Below are positions 10,596 through 18,534 of a stretch of 64,000 nucleotides of DNA, piece after piece. How positions within the stretch are numbered: the stretch's first letter is position 1; every line of letters starts with the position of its first letter. The translations under genes and the position numbers were made by a program. Source of the DNA: VRUE01 sp963702705 (GTDB taxonomy: Bacteria > Actinomycetota > Thermoleophilia > Solirubrobacterales > 70-9). The stretch lies in the NCBI GenBank assembly GCA_963702705.1, contig CAVPDR010000002.1, positions 1,178,001-1,242,000 on the forward strand, in the 5' to 3' direction. The notes beneath the pieces were generated by a model. That model made no database searches. It was not told the origin of the DNA and worked only from the letters and a program-made list of their open reading frames with translations.

Positions 10596-11654
10596 GTGCC
10601 CACCTTCGACGCCCTGGCCAACCTCCCGCTGGAGATCGAGGGCTACGAGCTCCAACCCTTGGAGCTCCACCTCCCCAGCTTCGAACGCCTAAGCACAGTC
10701 ATCCATCTCTGGGGAGCCGGCGAAGACGGCCTCGGCGAGGACGTCACCTATGACGCGGTCGACCACATAGCCCTTCAGGACGCCGGCCCGACACTCGATC
10801 TCACCGGCTACGCGACTCTGGGCGAGTTCTGCGAGCTGATGGGAGACCTCAATACCTTCCCGGCCGAGCCACAGCGCGATGTGTCCCGGCTATATAGACG
10901 CTGGGCCTTCGAGTCCGCCGCCCTGGACCTGGCGCTGCGCCAGGCGGGCAAGGGGCTCGCTGAGGTCGTCGGCCGCGAGCCAAGGCCGGTCGACTTCGTC
11001 GCCTCGATGCGGCTCGGCTCCGAGGACAGCGCCTCCTCGATCGCGCCGCTGCGGGCGAAGCTTGACCGCTACCCCGGCCTGCGCTTCAAGCTCGACCCGG
11101 TCAACGACTGGAGCGACGAGCTGGTCGCCGAGCTGGTCGACACGGGCGCCGTCGACTCGCTCGACCTCAAGGGCTTCTACAAGGGCACCGTCGTCGACGT
11201 CGAGACCGACCCTGTGCTCTACGCCAAGTTGATCGAGGCCTTCCCCGACGCCTGGCTGGAGGACCCCGACGTCAACGACGCGACCCGGCCGATCCTCGAG
11301 CCCGTCCGCGAGCGCCTCACCTGGGACGCGCCGATCCACTCGATCGCCGACATCGAGGCGCTGCCCTGGCAACCGAAGATGGTCAACGTCAAGCCCTCGC
11401 GCGTGGGCGGCGTGCGCGCCCTCTGCGAGACCTACGACTACTGCGCCGAGCACGGCATCGGCGCCTACGGCGGTGGCCAGTGGGAGCTCGGCGTCGGCCG
11501 CGGCCAGATCCAGGTCCTCGCCTCGCTCTTTCATCCCGACACCCCCAACGACACCGCGCCGCGCGGCTACAACGAAGCCGAGCCGGAACCGGGCCTACCC
11601 ACCAGCCCGCTTGAGCCTAAGCTGACGCCAACCGGATTCCGCTGGAAAGACTGA
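10596..11654 (+). CDS. Enolase-superfamily enzyme (mandelate racemase/muconate lactonizing type)
   Basis: 352 residues from GTG 10596; the longer open frame upstream only translates the palindrome at 10504-10579 and was rejected. Barrel blocks typical of the superfamily are visible: RFKLDPVNDW, DSLDLKGFYKG, AWLEDPDVND, HSIADIEALPW and MVNVKPSRVGGV, the metal- and base-bearing strand ends. The last block GAYGGGQWELGVGRGQIQ is close to the usual C-terminal motif. The reaction (racemisation, dehydration or cycloisomerisation) cannot be assigned. The ferritin gene follows after 9 bases, probably in the same transcript. Confidence 0.75.
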   Translation: MPTFDALANLPLEIEGYELQPLELHLPSFERLSTVIHLWGAGEDGLGEDVTYDAVDHIALQDAGPTLDLTGYATLGEFCELMGDLNTFPAEPQRDVSRLYRRWAFESAALDLALRQAGKGLAEVVGREPRPVDFVASMRLGSEDSASSIAPLRAKLDRYPGLRFKLDPVNDWSDELVAELVDTGAVDSLDLKGFYKGTVVDVETDPVLYAKLIEAFPDAWLEDPDVNDATRPILEPVRERLTWDAPIHSIADIEALPWQPKMVNVKPSRVGGVRALCETYDYCAEHGIGAYGGGQWELGVGRGQIQVLASLFHPDTPNDTAPRGYNEAEPEPGLPTSPLEPKLTPTGFRWKD

Positions 11655-11663
11655 AAGGAAGAG

Positions 11664-12200
11664 ATGGCCGAGAAAAGCTTTGCCGACGCGCTCAACGAGC
11701 AGATCGCCAACGAGTTCGCCGCCTCGCAGCAGTACGTGGGGGCCGCGGTCTACTACGACGTCGAAACGCTTCCCCGCCTCGCCGCCTTCTTCTACCGCCA
11801 GGCGCTCGAGGAGCGCGAGCACGCGATGATGATGATCCAGTACCTGCTCGACGTCGGCGAGGGAGTCCACATCCCCGACATCAAGGCGCAGGAGACGACC
11901 TACTCCGACGGCAGCGCCCCGGTGCGGATGGCGCTCGAACAGGAGAAACGGGTCAGCGATGAGATCTTCGCCCTCTTCGAGCTCGCCCGCGAGATCAAGG
12001 ACTACCGCGCCGAGCAGTTTCTGCAGTGGTTCGTCAAGGAGCAGGTCGAGGAGGTCGCGCTGATGGGCGACCTGCTCAACGTGGTCGAGCGCTCCAAGGA
12101 CAACCTGCTGTTGGCCGAGGACTACATCGCCCGCGAGAGCCTCGGCGAAGGCGGCGGCGACCCAACCGCGCCGCCGATGGCGGGCGGCAGCGCCGGCTGA
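11664..12200 (+). CDS. Ferritin, non-heme (FtnA-like)
   Basis: 178 residues forming a four-helix ferritin. All ferroxidase-centre residues of E. coli FtnA occur at the same numbers: Glu17, Glu49, Glu50, His53, Glu94, Glu126, Gln127, Glu129 and Glu130. No heme-binding methionine pattern is evident. The last 20 residues form a Gly/Pro/Ala-rich tail. It would oxidise and store iron in a 24-mer shell. SD AAAGGAAGAG precedes ATG 11664. It converges on the lipoprotein gene, 15 bases apart. Confidence 0.93.
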   Translation: MAEKSFADALNEQIANEFAASQQYVGAAVYYDVETLPRLAAFFYRQALEEREHAMMMIQYLLDVGEGVHIPDIKAQETTYSDGSAPVRMALEQEKRVSDEIFALFELAREIKDYRAEQFLQWFVKEQVEEVALMGDLLNVVERSKDNLLLAEDYIARESLGEGGGDPTAPPMAGGSAG

Positions 12201-12215
12201 GGCGCGCCGCGGCGC

Positions 12216-13928
12216 TCAGGGGCCTTCGCTGACGGCGGTGAGCGCGCTCGCCGCCACGGTCCCTTCGAAGAAGGCGACGACGCGGAGCTGGTGGATCGCG
12301 CGGCCGGGATCTTCGATCGTCAGCTCGTAGCTGCCCCCCGGTGCCCCGGAGACGGTCCCGACCGAGCGGCCGCCTTCGAGCAGCTCCTCCCGGCTCGCAC
12401 CCGCGTAGGCGACAAAGCTCGTTTCCGGGTTTTCGCCGCCGCTGAAATGGAGCATGATCTCATCGCCCTCGCGCACGGCGCTCTCGATCACCGGTTTCTG
12501 CGGCGAGGTCGGGGCGCCGGTTTCGTGGACGCCGGTTTCGGCCACGGTGCTGCCCCCGTCGGCGACGTCGACCAGCTTCCAGAGCGAGTTGTCTTCGCGC
12601 CGCAGCCGCAGGTCCTGGCCGGGGCGCAGGGTGAATTCGGGAAACCTGGCGACCCTCAGCTTGTCTCCGTCTCGAATCGCCACATAGACCTGAGGGTGGG
12701 CGATCCGGTCGGTGCGGATCGTCGCCCGGTCGACGCCCTGAGGGGAGCCATCCTGCGGGGCCGGGGCGGCAAACACCGCCGGCACCATCGGGCCGTGGCG
12801 ACCCGGCTGCCCGCCGATCCGCAGGTTCTGGTCGCCCCTGTCTTCGAGGCCGGATTCGAAGAACGATTCCAGCGTTTCCTGGTCGCAGGCGACCATGTAG
12901 CTGCCTTCGGGCGGCCGCTGCCACCAGTCGTCGCAGCTGCGGAACAGTTCGTTGAGGCGGCCGCCCGTTTCGCTGAGAGCCATTGCGGTGTCGGGGTCGG
13001 CGAGCAGTTCGCGGCCGGATTGGGGCGCTTCCGGCGGGTCGACGCCGGCGCAGGGCTGCGGGTTGCGCAGGTCGAACTTCTGCTGGTACAGCGGCGAGGT
13101 GGGGCCGTCGGCGTAGATTTCGCTCAGCGGGAACGGGTGGTGGGGGGCATCGCCGAGATGACCGGGCCAGCAGGCCCACCAGGTGCGGGCGAGGTCGAGG
13201 GTCGGAATGTTCGGACCCAATTCGTAGCTGGCCCCTGGCTGGCAGGAGAAGTTGTCGTCGGGGATGCCGATGTTCACCCCGTCGATATTCGCGCTGCGGA
13301 ACTTGCGCCCGCACGATTCGTAGGTGGCGTGGCTGCCTTTGGCGGCGAAGCCGATCGGGTGGGAGCCTTTGCGCTGCAGGGCGCCCTCATTCCAGGCGAA
13401 GCGCTCGCCCTCGTCGCGATGCCGCGGCATCCAGACGTAGACCGGCTGCAGCTTCTTGGCCGAGAGCAGAACGGACATGCCCTCGATGTCGCCCTCGTGC
13501 ATGTCGGTGTTGAGGCTCGCCAGACCGAAGGGCGAGTGGGCTTCCAGGTAGTTGAACGGGTAGTAGAACCAGTACTGGAGGGTCACCGGCCGTCCCCGAT
13601 CGCGGCCGGTGACGAAGTAGTACATGTGGGCGGCGGTGCCGGGAGCGCCGCTCTTCAGCGCCGCGGCGACGCCTTCGCGCTCGTTGTTGGGGTCGTGGCT
13701 GTCGGCCGGATAGTTGAGGTAGGCGAGCCCCGATCCCGACGCCCAGGGAAGTTCGCGAATGTGGGCCGGCTCGCACGGCGCGCCCTTGTCCGGCGCGAAG
13801 CAGGTGCGGGTGTCGCCGGAGCGCAGCAGGTCGATGGTCCGCACCGCGACCGGCCAGAACTCGTCGTTCTTTTCCAGCATCAGATCCGGCTCGTAGCGAC
13901 CGGCAAGCCTTTCGGCGCGAGCCAGCAC
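12216..13928 (-). CDS. Secreted lipoprotein of uncertain function, Vps62-like
   Basis: The first standard start is GTG 13928 (570 residues), but the frame is open to 14058 and the upstream codons read a lipoprotein leader: SNRALAFLLLIGAAAALAGC then GGG, a clear signal peptide with lipobox LAGC. No ATG, GTG or TTG exists between the stop at 14061-14063 and the lipobox, so the true start is unusual (an ATC at 14048 is possible) or the sequence has an error. The region TLQYWFYYPFNYLEAHSPFG followed by HEGDIEGMSVLL resembles Vps62/DUF946 proteins. A beta-rich C-terminal domain follows. Likely anchored outside the membrane; no function assigned. Confidence 0.7.
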   Translation of the reverse strand: MLARAERLAGRYEPDLMLEKNDEFWPVAVRTIDLLRSGDTRTCFAPDKGAPCEPAHIRELPWASGSGLAYLNYPADSHDPNNEREGVAAALKSGAPGTAAHMYYFVTGRDRGRPVTLQYWFYYPFNYLEAHSPFGLASLNTDMHEGDIEGMSVLLSAKKLQPVYVWMPRHRDEGERFAWNEGALQRKGSHPIGFAAKGSHATYESCGRKFRSANIDGVNIGIPDDNFSCQPGASYELGPNIPTLDLARTWWACWPGHLGDAPHHPFPLSEIYADGPTSPLYQQKFDLRNPQPCAGVDPPEAPQSGRELLADPDTAMALSETGGRLNELFRSCDDWWQRPPEGSYMVACDQETLESFFESGLEDRGDQNLRIGGQPGRHGPMVPAVFAAPAPQDGSPQGVDRATIRTDRIAHPQVYVAIRDGDKLRVARFPEFTLRPGQDLRLRREDNSLWKLVDVADGGSTVAETGVHETGAPTSPQKPVIESAVREGDEIMLHFSGGENPETSFVAYAGASREELLEGGRSVGTVSGAPGGSYELTIEDPGRAIHQLRVVAFFEGTVAASALTAVSEGP

Positions 13929-14060
13929 TTCGACCGGCGGCGTAACCGGCTCTTCTTCCTTGCGTCCGCCACCGCAGCCGGCCAGGGCGGCGGCTGCCCC
14001 AATCAGGAGGAGGAAGGCGAGCGCGCGATTTGATCTGCGGGAACGGATTACTCCTGAAAC

Positions 14061-14855
14061 CTATCCCAACCAGCCGGCTCGCTTGCGCATGCTTTTGATC
14101 CGACGGAACTCGGCGATGTCCTCGCGCAGCGCGGCCGGGGCGGGAGCGGGAAGAAAACGGGCGGGCAACGGCGACTCGACCACGCCGGTCTCGCCGCCGG
14201 TGACGCGGTAGGCGCGGGCGCCTCTGCGGGCGGTGACCGCCGAGGGGGGGCCCGGCCCTTCCCAGATCAGGCCGGCGTAGTCGTCCAGTCCGTAGCCATC
14301 GGGCATGCCGTTGCCGACGGCCTCGAGATAGGCGGCGCGGCGCTCGGGCTCGTTGTTGTAGTGGACGCAGAGACTGCCGCCGAGCAGGCCGAGGCCCGCC
14401 CCGGCCTCGGGGCGACCGGAGGACTTGGTGATGCCCGCCTCGAACCAGCACATCGCGCCGGCGCTCTGACCGGCGAGGACGATTCCCTGGCGCCAGGCGA
14501 GGCTGAGGATCGCCTCCAGTTCGTGCGCCTCCCAGACCGCCAGCAGGTTGACCAGGCTGCCGCCGCCGACGTAGATCAGGTCCTGCGACAGCAGGTGATC
14601 GCGCAGCGCCATCGGCCGCCGTCCGAGGCGGAAGAGCGAGAGGTCCGAGGGCTCGCAGGGGCGCTCGCCGAAAGCGGCGTAGAAGCGGCCGATCTGCTCG
14701 GAGGTATCGCCGCTGGCCGTCGGCAGGATGCAGATCCGCGGCCGCCGCCCGGCGCGCTCGGTTGCCAGCCGCAGCATCAGCTCGCTGACCGCGCGGTCGG
14801 GCGGGCGCGAGGTGAAGTCATGGCCGCCGAGGACAAGGATGCGGGTAATCGCCAT
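14061..14855 (-). CDS. Peptidase S51 family protein (dipeptidase E/cyanophycinase-like), copy 1
   Basis: 264 residues. The nucleophile elbow GQSAGAMCWF places Ser131, preceded by LIYVGGGSLVNLL and followed by His165 in LCVHYNN, the serine-histidine layout of S51 peptidases (dipeptidase E, cyanophycinase). The fold would hydrolyse Asp-X or isopeptide bonds. ATG 14855 shares a base with the stop of the second copy upstream (TGATG), so the two are translationally coupled paralogues. The substrate is not known; no cyanophycin synthetase is in the window. Confidence 0.85.
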   Translation of the reverse strand: MAITRILVLGGHDFTSRPPDRAVSELMLRLATERAGRRPRICILPTASGDTSEQIGRFYAAFGERPCEPSDLSLFRLGRRPMALRDHLLSQDLIYVGGGSLVNLLAVWEAHELEAILSLAWRQGIVLAGQSAGAMCWFEAGITKSSGRPEAGAGLGLLGGSLCVHYNNEPERRAAYLEAVGNGMPDGYGLDDYAGLIWEGPGPPSAVTARRGARAYRVTGGETGVVESPLPARFLPAPAPAALREDIAEFRRIKSMRKRAGWLG

Positions 14856-15622
14856 CAGGCGGAGAGCGCGGTCGGCGTCGCCAGGGGCAAGCGGGAGGCC
14901 GGGGGCGCCGACGCGTCGCCGAGGTAGGCGGTGGCGAGGCGGATCTCGACCACGCGGTCTCCGGCCGGGTCAAAGCGGTAGCCGCGTGCCGCCGGCCGCG
15001 AGGCGACGACCCGGCTCAGCTCGGTGCCGACGAAGTGCAGGCCGGCGCCGTCCTCCGCGGCAAAGCCCGCGCACATCCCGTCGCGCAGCAGCTGCTGGTA
15101 GGCGAGGGCGCGTTCGGAGCCGGTTTCGTAGTGAACGCAGTTGCTGAACGGCAGCAGGCCGAGCCCATCGACCCGCCGCGTCGCCCCGTGGAAGCCGCTG
15201 ACCGCCTGCTCGAACCAGCACAGCGAGCCGGCCGAGAGGCCGCAGAGGACGACCCCCGCTTCCCAGGCTTCGCGCAGGATCGTGTCGATCCCGTGGGCGC
15301 GCCAGACGCCGAGCAAGCTGACAACGCTGCCGCCGCCGACGTAAATCAGGTCCTGCGAGAGAAGGTGCTCGCGCAGGTCGGCGGGGCCCTGCTCGCGGCG
15401 AAAGAGCGAGATGTGGCTCGCCTCACAGCGATCGGCGGGAAAGGCGCGGTAGAAGCGGACGACGTAGTGATCGGCGTCGCCGCTGGCCGAGGGCAGGAAG
15501 CAGACGCGCGGCCGCTCGCGCCTACAGAGGCCCAGCACATACTCGTCGAGCAGGGGATTGCCCGACTCCATCGAGAATCCTCCGCCTCCGAAGGCCACGA
15601 TCTGTCGAGGCGCAGTCTCCAT
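14855..15622 (-). CDS. Peptidase S51 family protein, copy 2
   Basis: 255 residues from ATG 15622 (METAPRQIVAFGGGGFSMES). It has Ser130 in CGLSAGSLCWFEQ and His164 in NCVHYETGSE, plus QDLIYVGGGSVVSLL, and aligns along its length with the downstream copy. The FGGGGFSME block is usual at the N-terminus of the dipeptidase E family. It is the first gene of a two-gene operon reading away from the TetR cluster. The frame stays open upstream but that part is the control region and lacks protein features. Confidence 0.85.
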   Translation of the reverse strand: METAPRQIVAFGGGGFSMESGNPLLDEYVLGLCRRERPRVCFLPSASGDADHYVVRFYRAFPADRCEASHISLFRREQGPADLREHLLSQDLIYVGGGSVVSLLGVWRAHGIDTILREAWEAGVVLCGLSAGSLCWFEQAVSGFHGATRRVDGLGLLPFSNCVHYETGSERALAYQQLLRDGMCAGFAAEDGAGLHFVGTELSRVVASRPAARGYRFDPAGDRVVEIRLATAYLGDASAPPASRLPLATPTALSA

Positions 15623-15857
15623 CGACAGATGGTCGCGCCACGCCCCGCGCGGGCGGTTGTACAGGGGTCCGAGATTCGGTCCGGCGCCATCGCCCCGATG
15701 TACAGTGGCGCGGGGCCGGACGACCGGCTCGGATCCCACGGGCGTTCCCAGCCGCGCATTTGATTGTTAATCTCGGTACGAGATCGTCCACAGAGCGCCT
15801 TCAGGGTGTACAATCGCGTTTTCCTAAACACGAGTGTCTACCCGAGGAGCGCCAGCA
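15623..15857. promoter_or_regulatory. Divergent control region with three TGTACA palindromes
   Basis: 235 bases between the S51 operon and the first TetR gene. TGTACA occurs at 15658-15663, 15699-15704 and 15807-15812, well above chance for a GC-rich sequence of this length. An AT-richer stretch near 15761-15830 probably holds promoters. The palindromes are candidate operator half-sites for one of the adjacent TetR proteins. Confidence 0.4.
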
Positions 15858-16592
15858 GTGCCTCCGAGATCTTCCCATCACAGCAGCGTTTCCGCCGCTC
15901 CCGCCGATCTTGGCGCCCTGATCGAGCAGGAGCGGTTGCCGGCCAGCCGCGAGGATCTCCCCGAGCCGCTGGTCATCCACTCCCAGCGTGAACGGATCCT
16001 CAACTCGATGGCGACGAGCTGCGCGACGAAGGGCTACGGCGCGACCACGATCGCCGACATCTGCGAACCCGCCGGCGTCTCCCGCGCCACCTTCTACGAG
16101 CTGTTCAAAGACAAGGAGGATTGCTTCCACGCGGCGATGGAGCTGGCGCTGGCCGAAGCGATGGGCCGGATCGTCGCCGTCTACTCGCCCGACAAGCCAT
16201 GGGCGGCGATGGTCCGCGACGCCGCGGCCACCTTCCTCGAGCTGCTCGCAACCCGGCCCGGCTTCGCCCGCATGGCCCTGGTCGAGGCCCCATCCTCGGG
16301 CGAGCGCGCCTTCGAGCTCTACGCGTCCGGCAAGCGGGTGCTGCAGTCGCTGCTCGAACGCGGCCGCGACGATCCGGTCGAGGAACAGGCGATCCCCTCC
16401 ACCGCGGGACGAGCCGCCCTCTCCGCCGCCGAGTCGCTGATCGTCGGGCAGATCCTCGCCGGCAACACCGAGCGCCTCGGCGAGCTTCTGCCCGACGTCG
16501 TCTACATCACGATGGTGCCCTACCTCGGCCAGGAGGAGGCGCTGCGCCAGTCGCGCGAGGCCGAGCGCGGCCTCGCGCCGGCGGACAGCTGA
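15858..16592 (+). CDS. TetR-family transcriptional regulator 1
   Basis: 244 residues from GTG 15858, chosen because GAGGAG lies 8 bases upstream; a GTG 24 bases earlier lacks a site. The N-terminal helix-turn-helix runs from SQRERILNSMATSCATKGYG to ICEPAGVSRATFYELFKDKE, a standard TetR pattern, after a roughly 45-residue low-complexity extension. The C-terminal ligand domain includes RPGFARMALVEA and ITMVPYLG, shared with the next two genes. First of three tandem TetR paralogues; likely regulates itself and the divergent S51 pair. Confidence 0.9.
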   Translation: MPPRSSHHSSVSAAPADLGALIEQERLPASREDLPEPLVIHSQRERILNSMATSCATKGYGATTIADICEPAGVSRATFYELFKDKEDCFHAAMELALAEAMGRIVAVYSPDKPWAAMVRDAAATFLELLATRPGFARMALVEAPSSGERAFELYASGKRVLQSLLERGRDDPVEEQAIPSTAGRAALSAAESLIVGQILAGNTERLGELLPDVVYITMVPYLGQEEALRQSREAERGLAPADS

Positions 16593-16602
16593 ACGGGCCG
16601 CG

Positions 16603-17274
16603 GTGGCGCAGGCGGGGGGACCGAAACGCGAGCGCTGGCGGCCGCCCAGGGGCCGGCACCGGCTGCCGCCCGAGGTAATCGCGCGCTCCCAGCGCGATCG
16701 CCTGCTCGAGGCGGCGGTGCGAGTCGTCGCTGAGCGGGGTTACGGCGCCACCACCGTTGCCGACCTCACCCGCGAGGCGGGCATCTCCCGCACCACCTTC
16801 TACGCGATGTTCGCCGACAAGGAAGCGTGCTTCCTGGCCGCCTACGACGGCGTCGTCGATGCGTTGATCAAGCGGATCGCCACCGCCTACGAGGCCGAGG
16901 AGCGCTGGCCGCGGCGCGCCCGAGCAGGCCTTGCGGCGCTGCTCGAGGCACTCGCCTCCGAGCCCGACGTCGCCCGCCTGGCCCTGGTCGAGGTCGGTGC
17001 CGCCGGACCGGCAGCGCAGCGCCGCTACCGGGCGGCGTTGCAGCGGCTCACCCCGCTCTTCGAGGAGGGGCGCGATTTTGCCCCCGGCGGGCGCGGTCTG
17101 CCCGCGAACACCTCGCGAATGGCGATCGGCGCGGTCGCCGGGCTGATCGCCGACGAGCTGGCTGAGGGACGCGCGGAGTATCTGGAGAGTTTGCTTTCGG
17201 ACCTGCTTTTTGCCACGCTGGTCCCCTATATCGGCCCAGCAGCGGCAGCCAGGGAGGTGGGCGCAAACGAGTAG
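16603..17274 (+). CDS. TetR-family transcriptional regulator 2
   Basis: 223 residues from GTG 16603, 10 bases after the previous gene. DNA-binding domain: RSQRDRLLEAAVRVVAERGY followed by REAGISRTTFYAMFADKEAC. The ligand domain (DVARLALVEVGAAG, ATLVPYIGP) aligns with both neighbours, so this is a tandem duplication. No ligand can be assigned. Confidence 0.9.
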   Translation: MAQAGGPKRERWRPPRGRHRLPPEVIARSQRDRLLEAAVRVVAERGYGATTVADLTREAGISRTTFYAMFADKEACFLAAYDGVVDALIKRIATAYEAEERWPRRARAGLAALLEALASEPDVARLALVEVGAAGPAAQRRYRAALQRLTPLFEEGRDFAPGGRGLPANTSRMAIGAVAGLIADELAEGRAEYLESLLSDLLFATLVPYIGPAAAAREVGANE

Positions 17275-17301
17275 GTAAACGCTTACGTACACCATGCCGC
17301 T

Positions 17302-17952
17302 ATGATGAAGGTACTCCGCAGTTCTCCACCAACCTGGGATTGGCCGATGGCATCTGACTCGCGGCGTGACCTGATTCTCGCGGCAATGATCCGCGTCGTA
17401 GGCAGCAAGGGATACAAGGAGACCTCGGTCGCCGACGTGATCGAGGAGGCGCCGACCTCCCGCACCACCTTCTACAAGTACTTCGAGGACAAGCACGACT
17501 GCTTCCTCGCCGCCTACGAGATGCTGGTCGAGCAGGTCTTCGCCGAGGTCGTCGCCAACTGCGACGGCAGCCAACCCTGGCTCGAGCGGGTCGAGACCGG
17601 GCTCTCGACGATCGTCAAACTCTTTGCGCTCGACCCCACGCTTGCCCGCACGGCCGTGGTCGAGGTCGCCGCCGCCGGCGCCGACGCGCGACAGCTGCAC
17701 TGGAACGCGGTCGCCAGGTTCACCGAGTACCTCGAGGACGGGCGTGAGCTCTCCGGCGGGCGCGAGCTGCCGGAGAACATCTCACTGATGTCCGCGGGGG
17801 CTGTCTCGGGCCTGATCTTCGATGAGCTGCTGGCGGGGCGGGCGGCGCAGTTGCAGGCGATGCTGCCCGACCTGCTGTTCGCGATGCTGGTGCCCTACAT
17901 CGGGCCGCGGGCCGCGGCCGAGGAGATGCGCCGCGTCGCCGCCGCTCGCTGA
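17302..17952 (+). CDS. TetR-family transcriptional regulator 3
   Basis: 216 residues from ATG 17302; ATG 17347 (MASDSRRDLIL) is equally possible because neither has a strong ribosome site. The helix-turn-helix is RRDLILAAMIRVVGSKGYKE to APTSRTTFYKYFEDKHDC. The C-terminal AMLVPYIGPRAAAEEM matches the previous paralogue. A near-palindrome GTAAACGCTTAC at 17275-17286 just upstream may be an operator. Its 3' end overlaps the convergent sigma factor gene by 58 bases. Confidence 0.88.
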   Translation: MMKVLRSSPPTWDWPMASDSRRDLILAAMIRVVGSKGYKETSVADVIEEAPTSRTTFYKYFEDKHDCFLAAYEMLVEQVFAEVVANCDGSQPWLERVETGLSTIVKLFALDPTLARTAVVEVAAAGADARQLHWNAVARFTEYLEDGRELSGGRELPENISLMSAGAVSGLIFDELLAGRAAQLQAMLPDLLFAMLVPYIGPRAAAEEMRRVAAAR

Positions 17953-18398
17953 GGCGCCGGCGGCATCGCCTTCGCCGCCCCCATCTCGCGGCGAAGTTTG
18001 TGGCGCAGGCGGTGCAGGCGCACCTTGACCGTGCCGTCGGGGAGGCCGAGCCGGCGTGCGATCGCCTCCTGGGTCAGGTCCTCGCCGTAGCGAAGCCGGA
18101 TCAGTTCGCGATCGCGCTCGTCGAGGCGTTTGAGCGCAGCGTGTAGGTCGGCGCGCTCGACGGTCGAGAGGATCCGCTCGTCCTCGGCGCCCTCCCAGGT
18201 CTCGACGCTCTCGACCGGGTCGGGCCGAACCCGCGAATGCTGGCGGTAGGCCTCGTTGCGGACGATCGTCCCCAGCCACTCCTTACGGCGGGCGCCGTCG
18301 CGCAGGGTCGAGCGGCGGCGCCAGGCACGCAACAGCGCATCCTGGGCGATGTCCTCCGCTTCGCTCGGGTTGCTCGTGTAGTGGTAGGCCATTCGCAC
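17895..18398 (-). CDS. ECF-type RNA polymerase sigma factor
   Basis: 167 residues from the first standard start, GTG 18398. Region 2 is PSEAEDIAQDALLRAWRRRS and region 4 is RDRELIRLRYGEDLTQEAIA followed by PDGTVKVRLHRLRHKLR. The in-frame codons before the GTG read WEWDEAHRFCVRMAYHYT, which belongs to region 2.1, so the real start is probably upstream; only an ATT at 18455 is available before the stop. No anti-sigma gene is adjacent. The C-terminal tail overlaps the TetR 3 gene. Target promoters unknown. Confidence 0.85.
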   Translation of the reverse strand: MRMAYHYTSNPSEAEDIAQDALLRAWRRRSTLRDGARRKEWLGTIVRNEAYRQHSRVRPDPVESVETWEGAEDERILSTVERADLHAALKRLDERDRELIRLRYGEDLTQEAIARRLGLPDGTVKVRLHRLRHKLRREMGAAKAMPPAPQRAAATRRISSAAARGPM

Positions 18399-18534
18399 GC
18401 AAAAGCGATGTGCCTCGTCCCACTCCCAGCCGTCGTCGGAATTCGAAGTTTGAATGGTGGAAACGTTGATTGCTCGACCGTACTACTTCTAAAATCAAAA
18501 GGGTTAATTTTAGTGATGAAACTTTCTTGAGTAT
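18399..18534. promoter_or_regulatory. AT-rich divergent region between sigma factor and methyltransferase
   Basis: 136 bases, markedly AT-rich compared with the flanks. It carries an inverted repeat TAAAAT (18490-18495) and ATTTTA (18507-18512) around AAAGGGTT. It probably contains promoters for the sigma factor gene and the divergent methyltransferase gene. Part of it (18399-18455) likely encodes the sigma factor N-terminus. Confidence 0.4.

Noticed and set aside
12291..14033. Plus-strand open frame of 580 codons
   Set aside because: Shadow of the lipoprotein gene on the minus strand; composition is that of antisense GC-rich codons with no motif.
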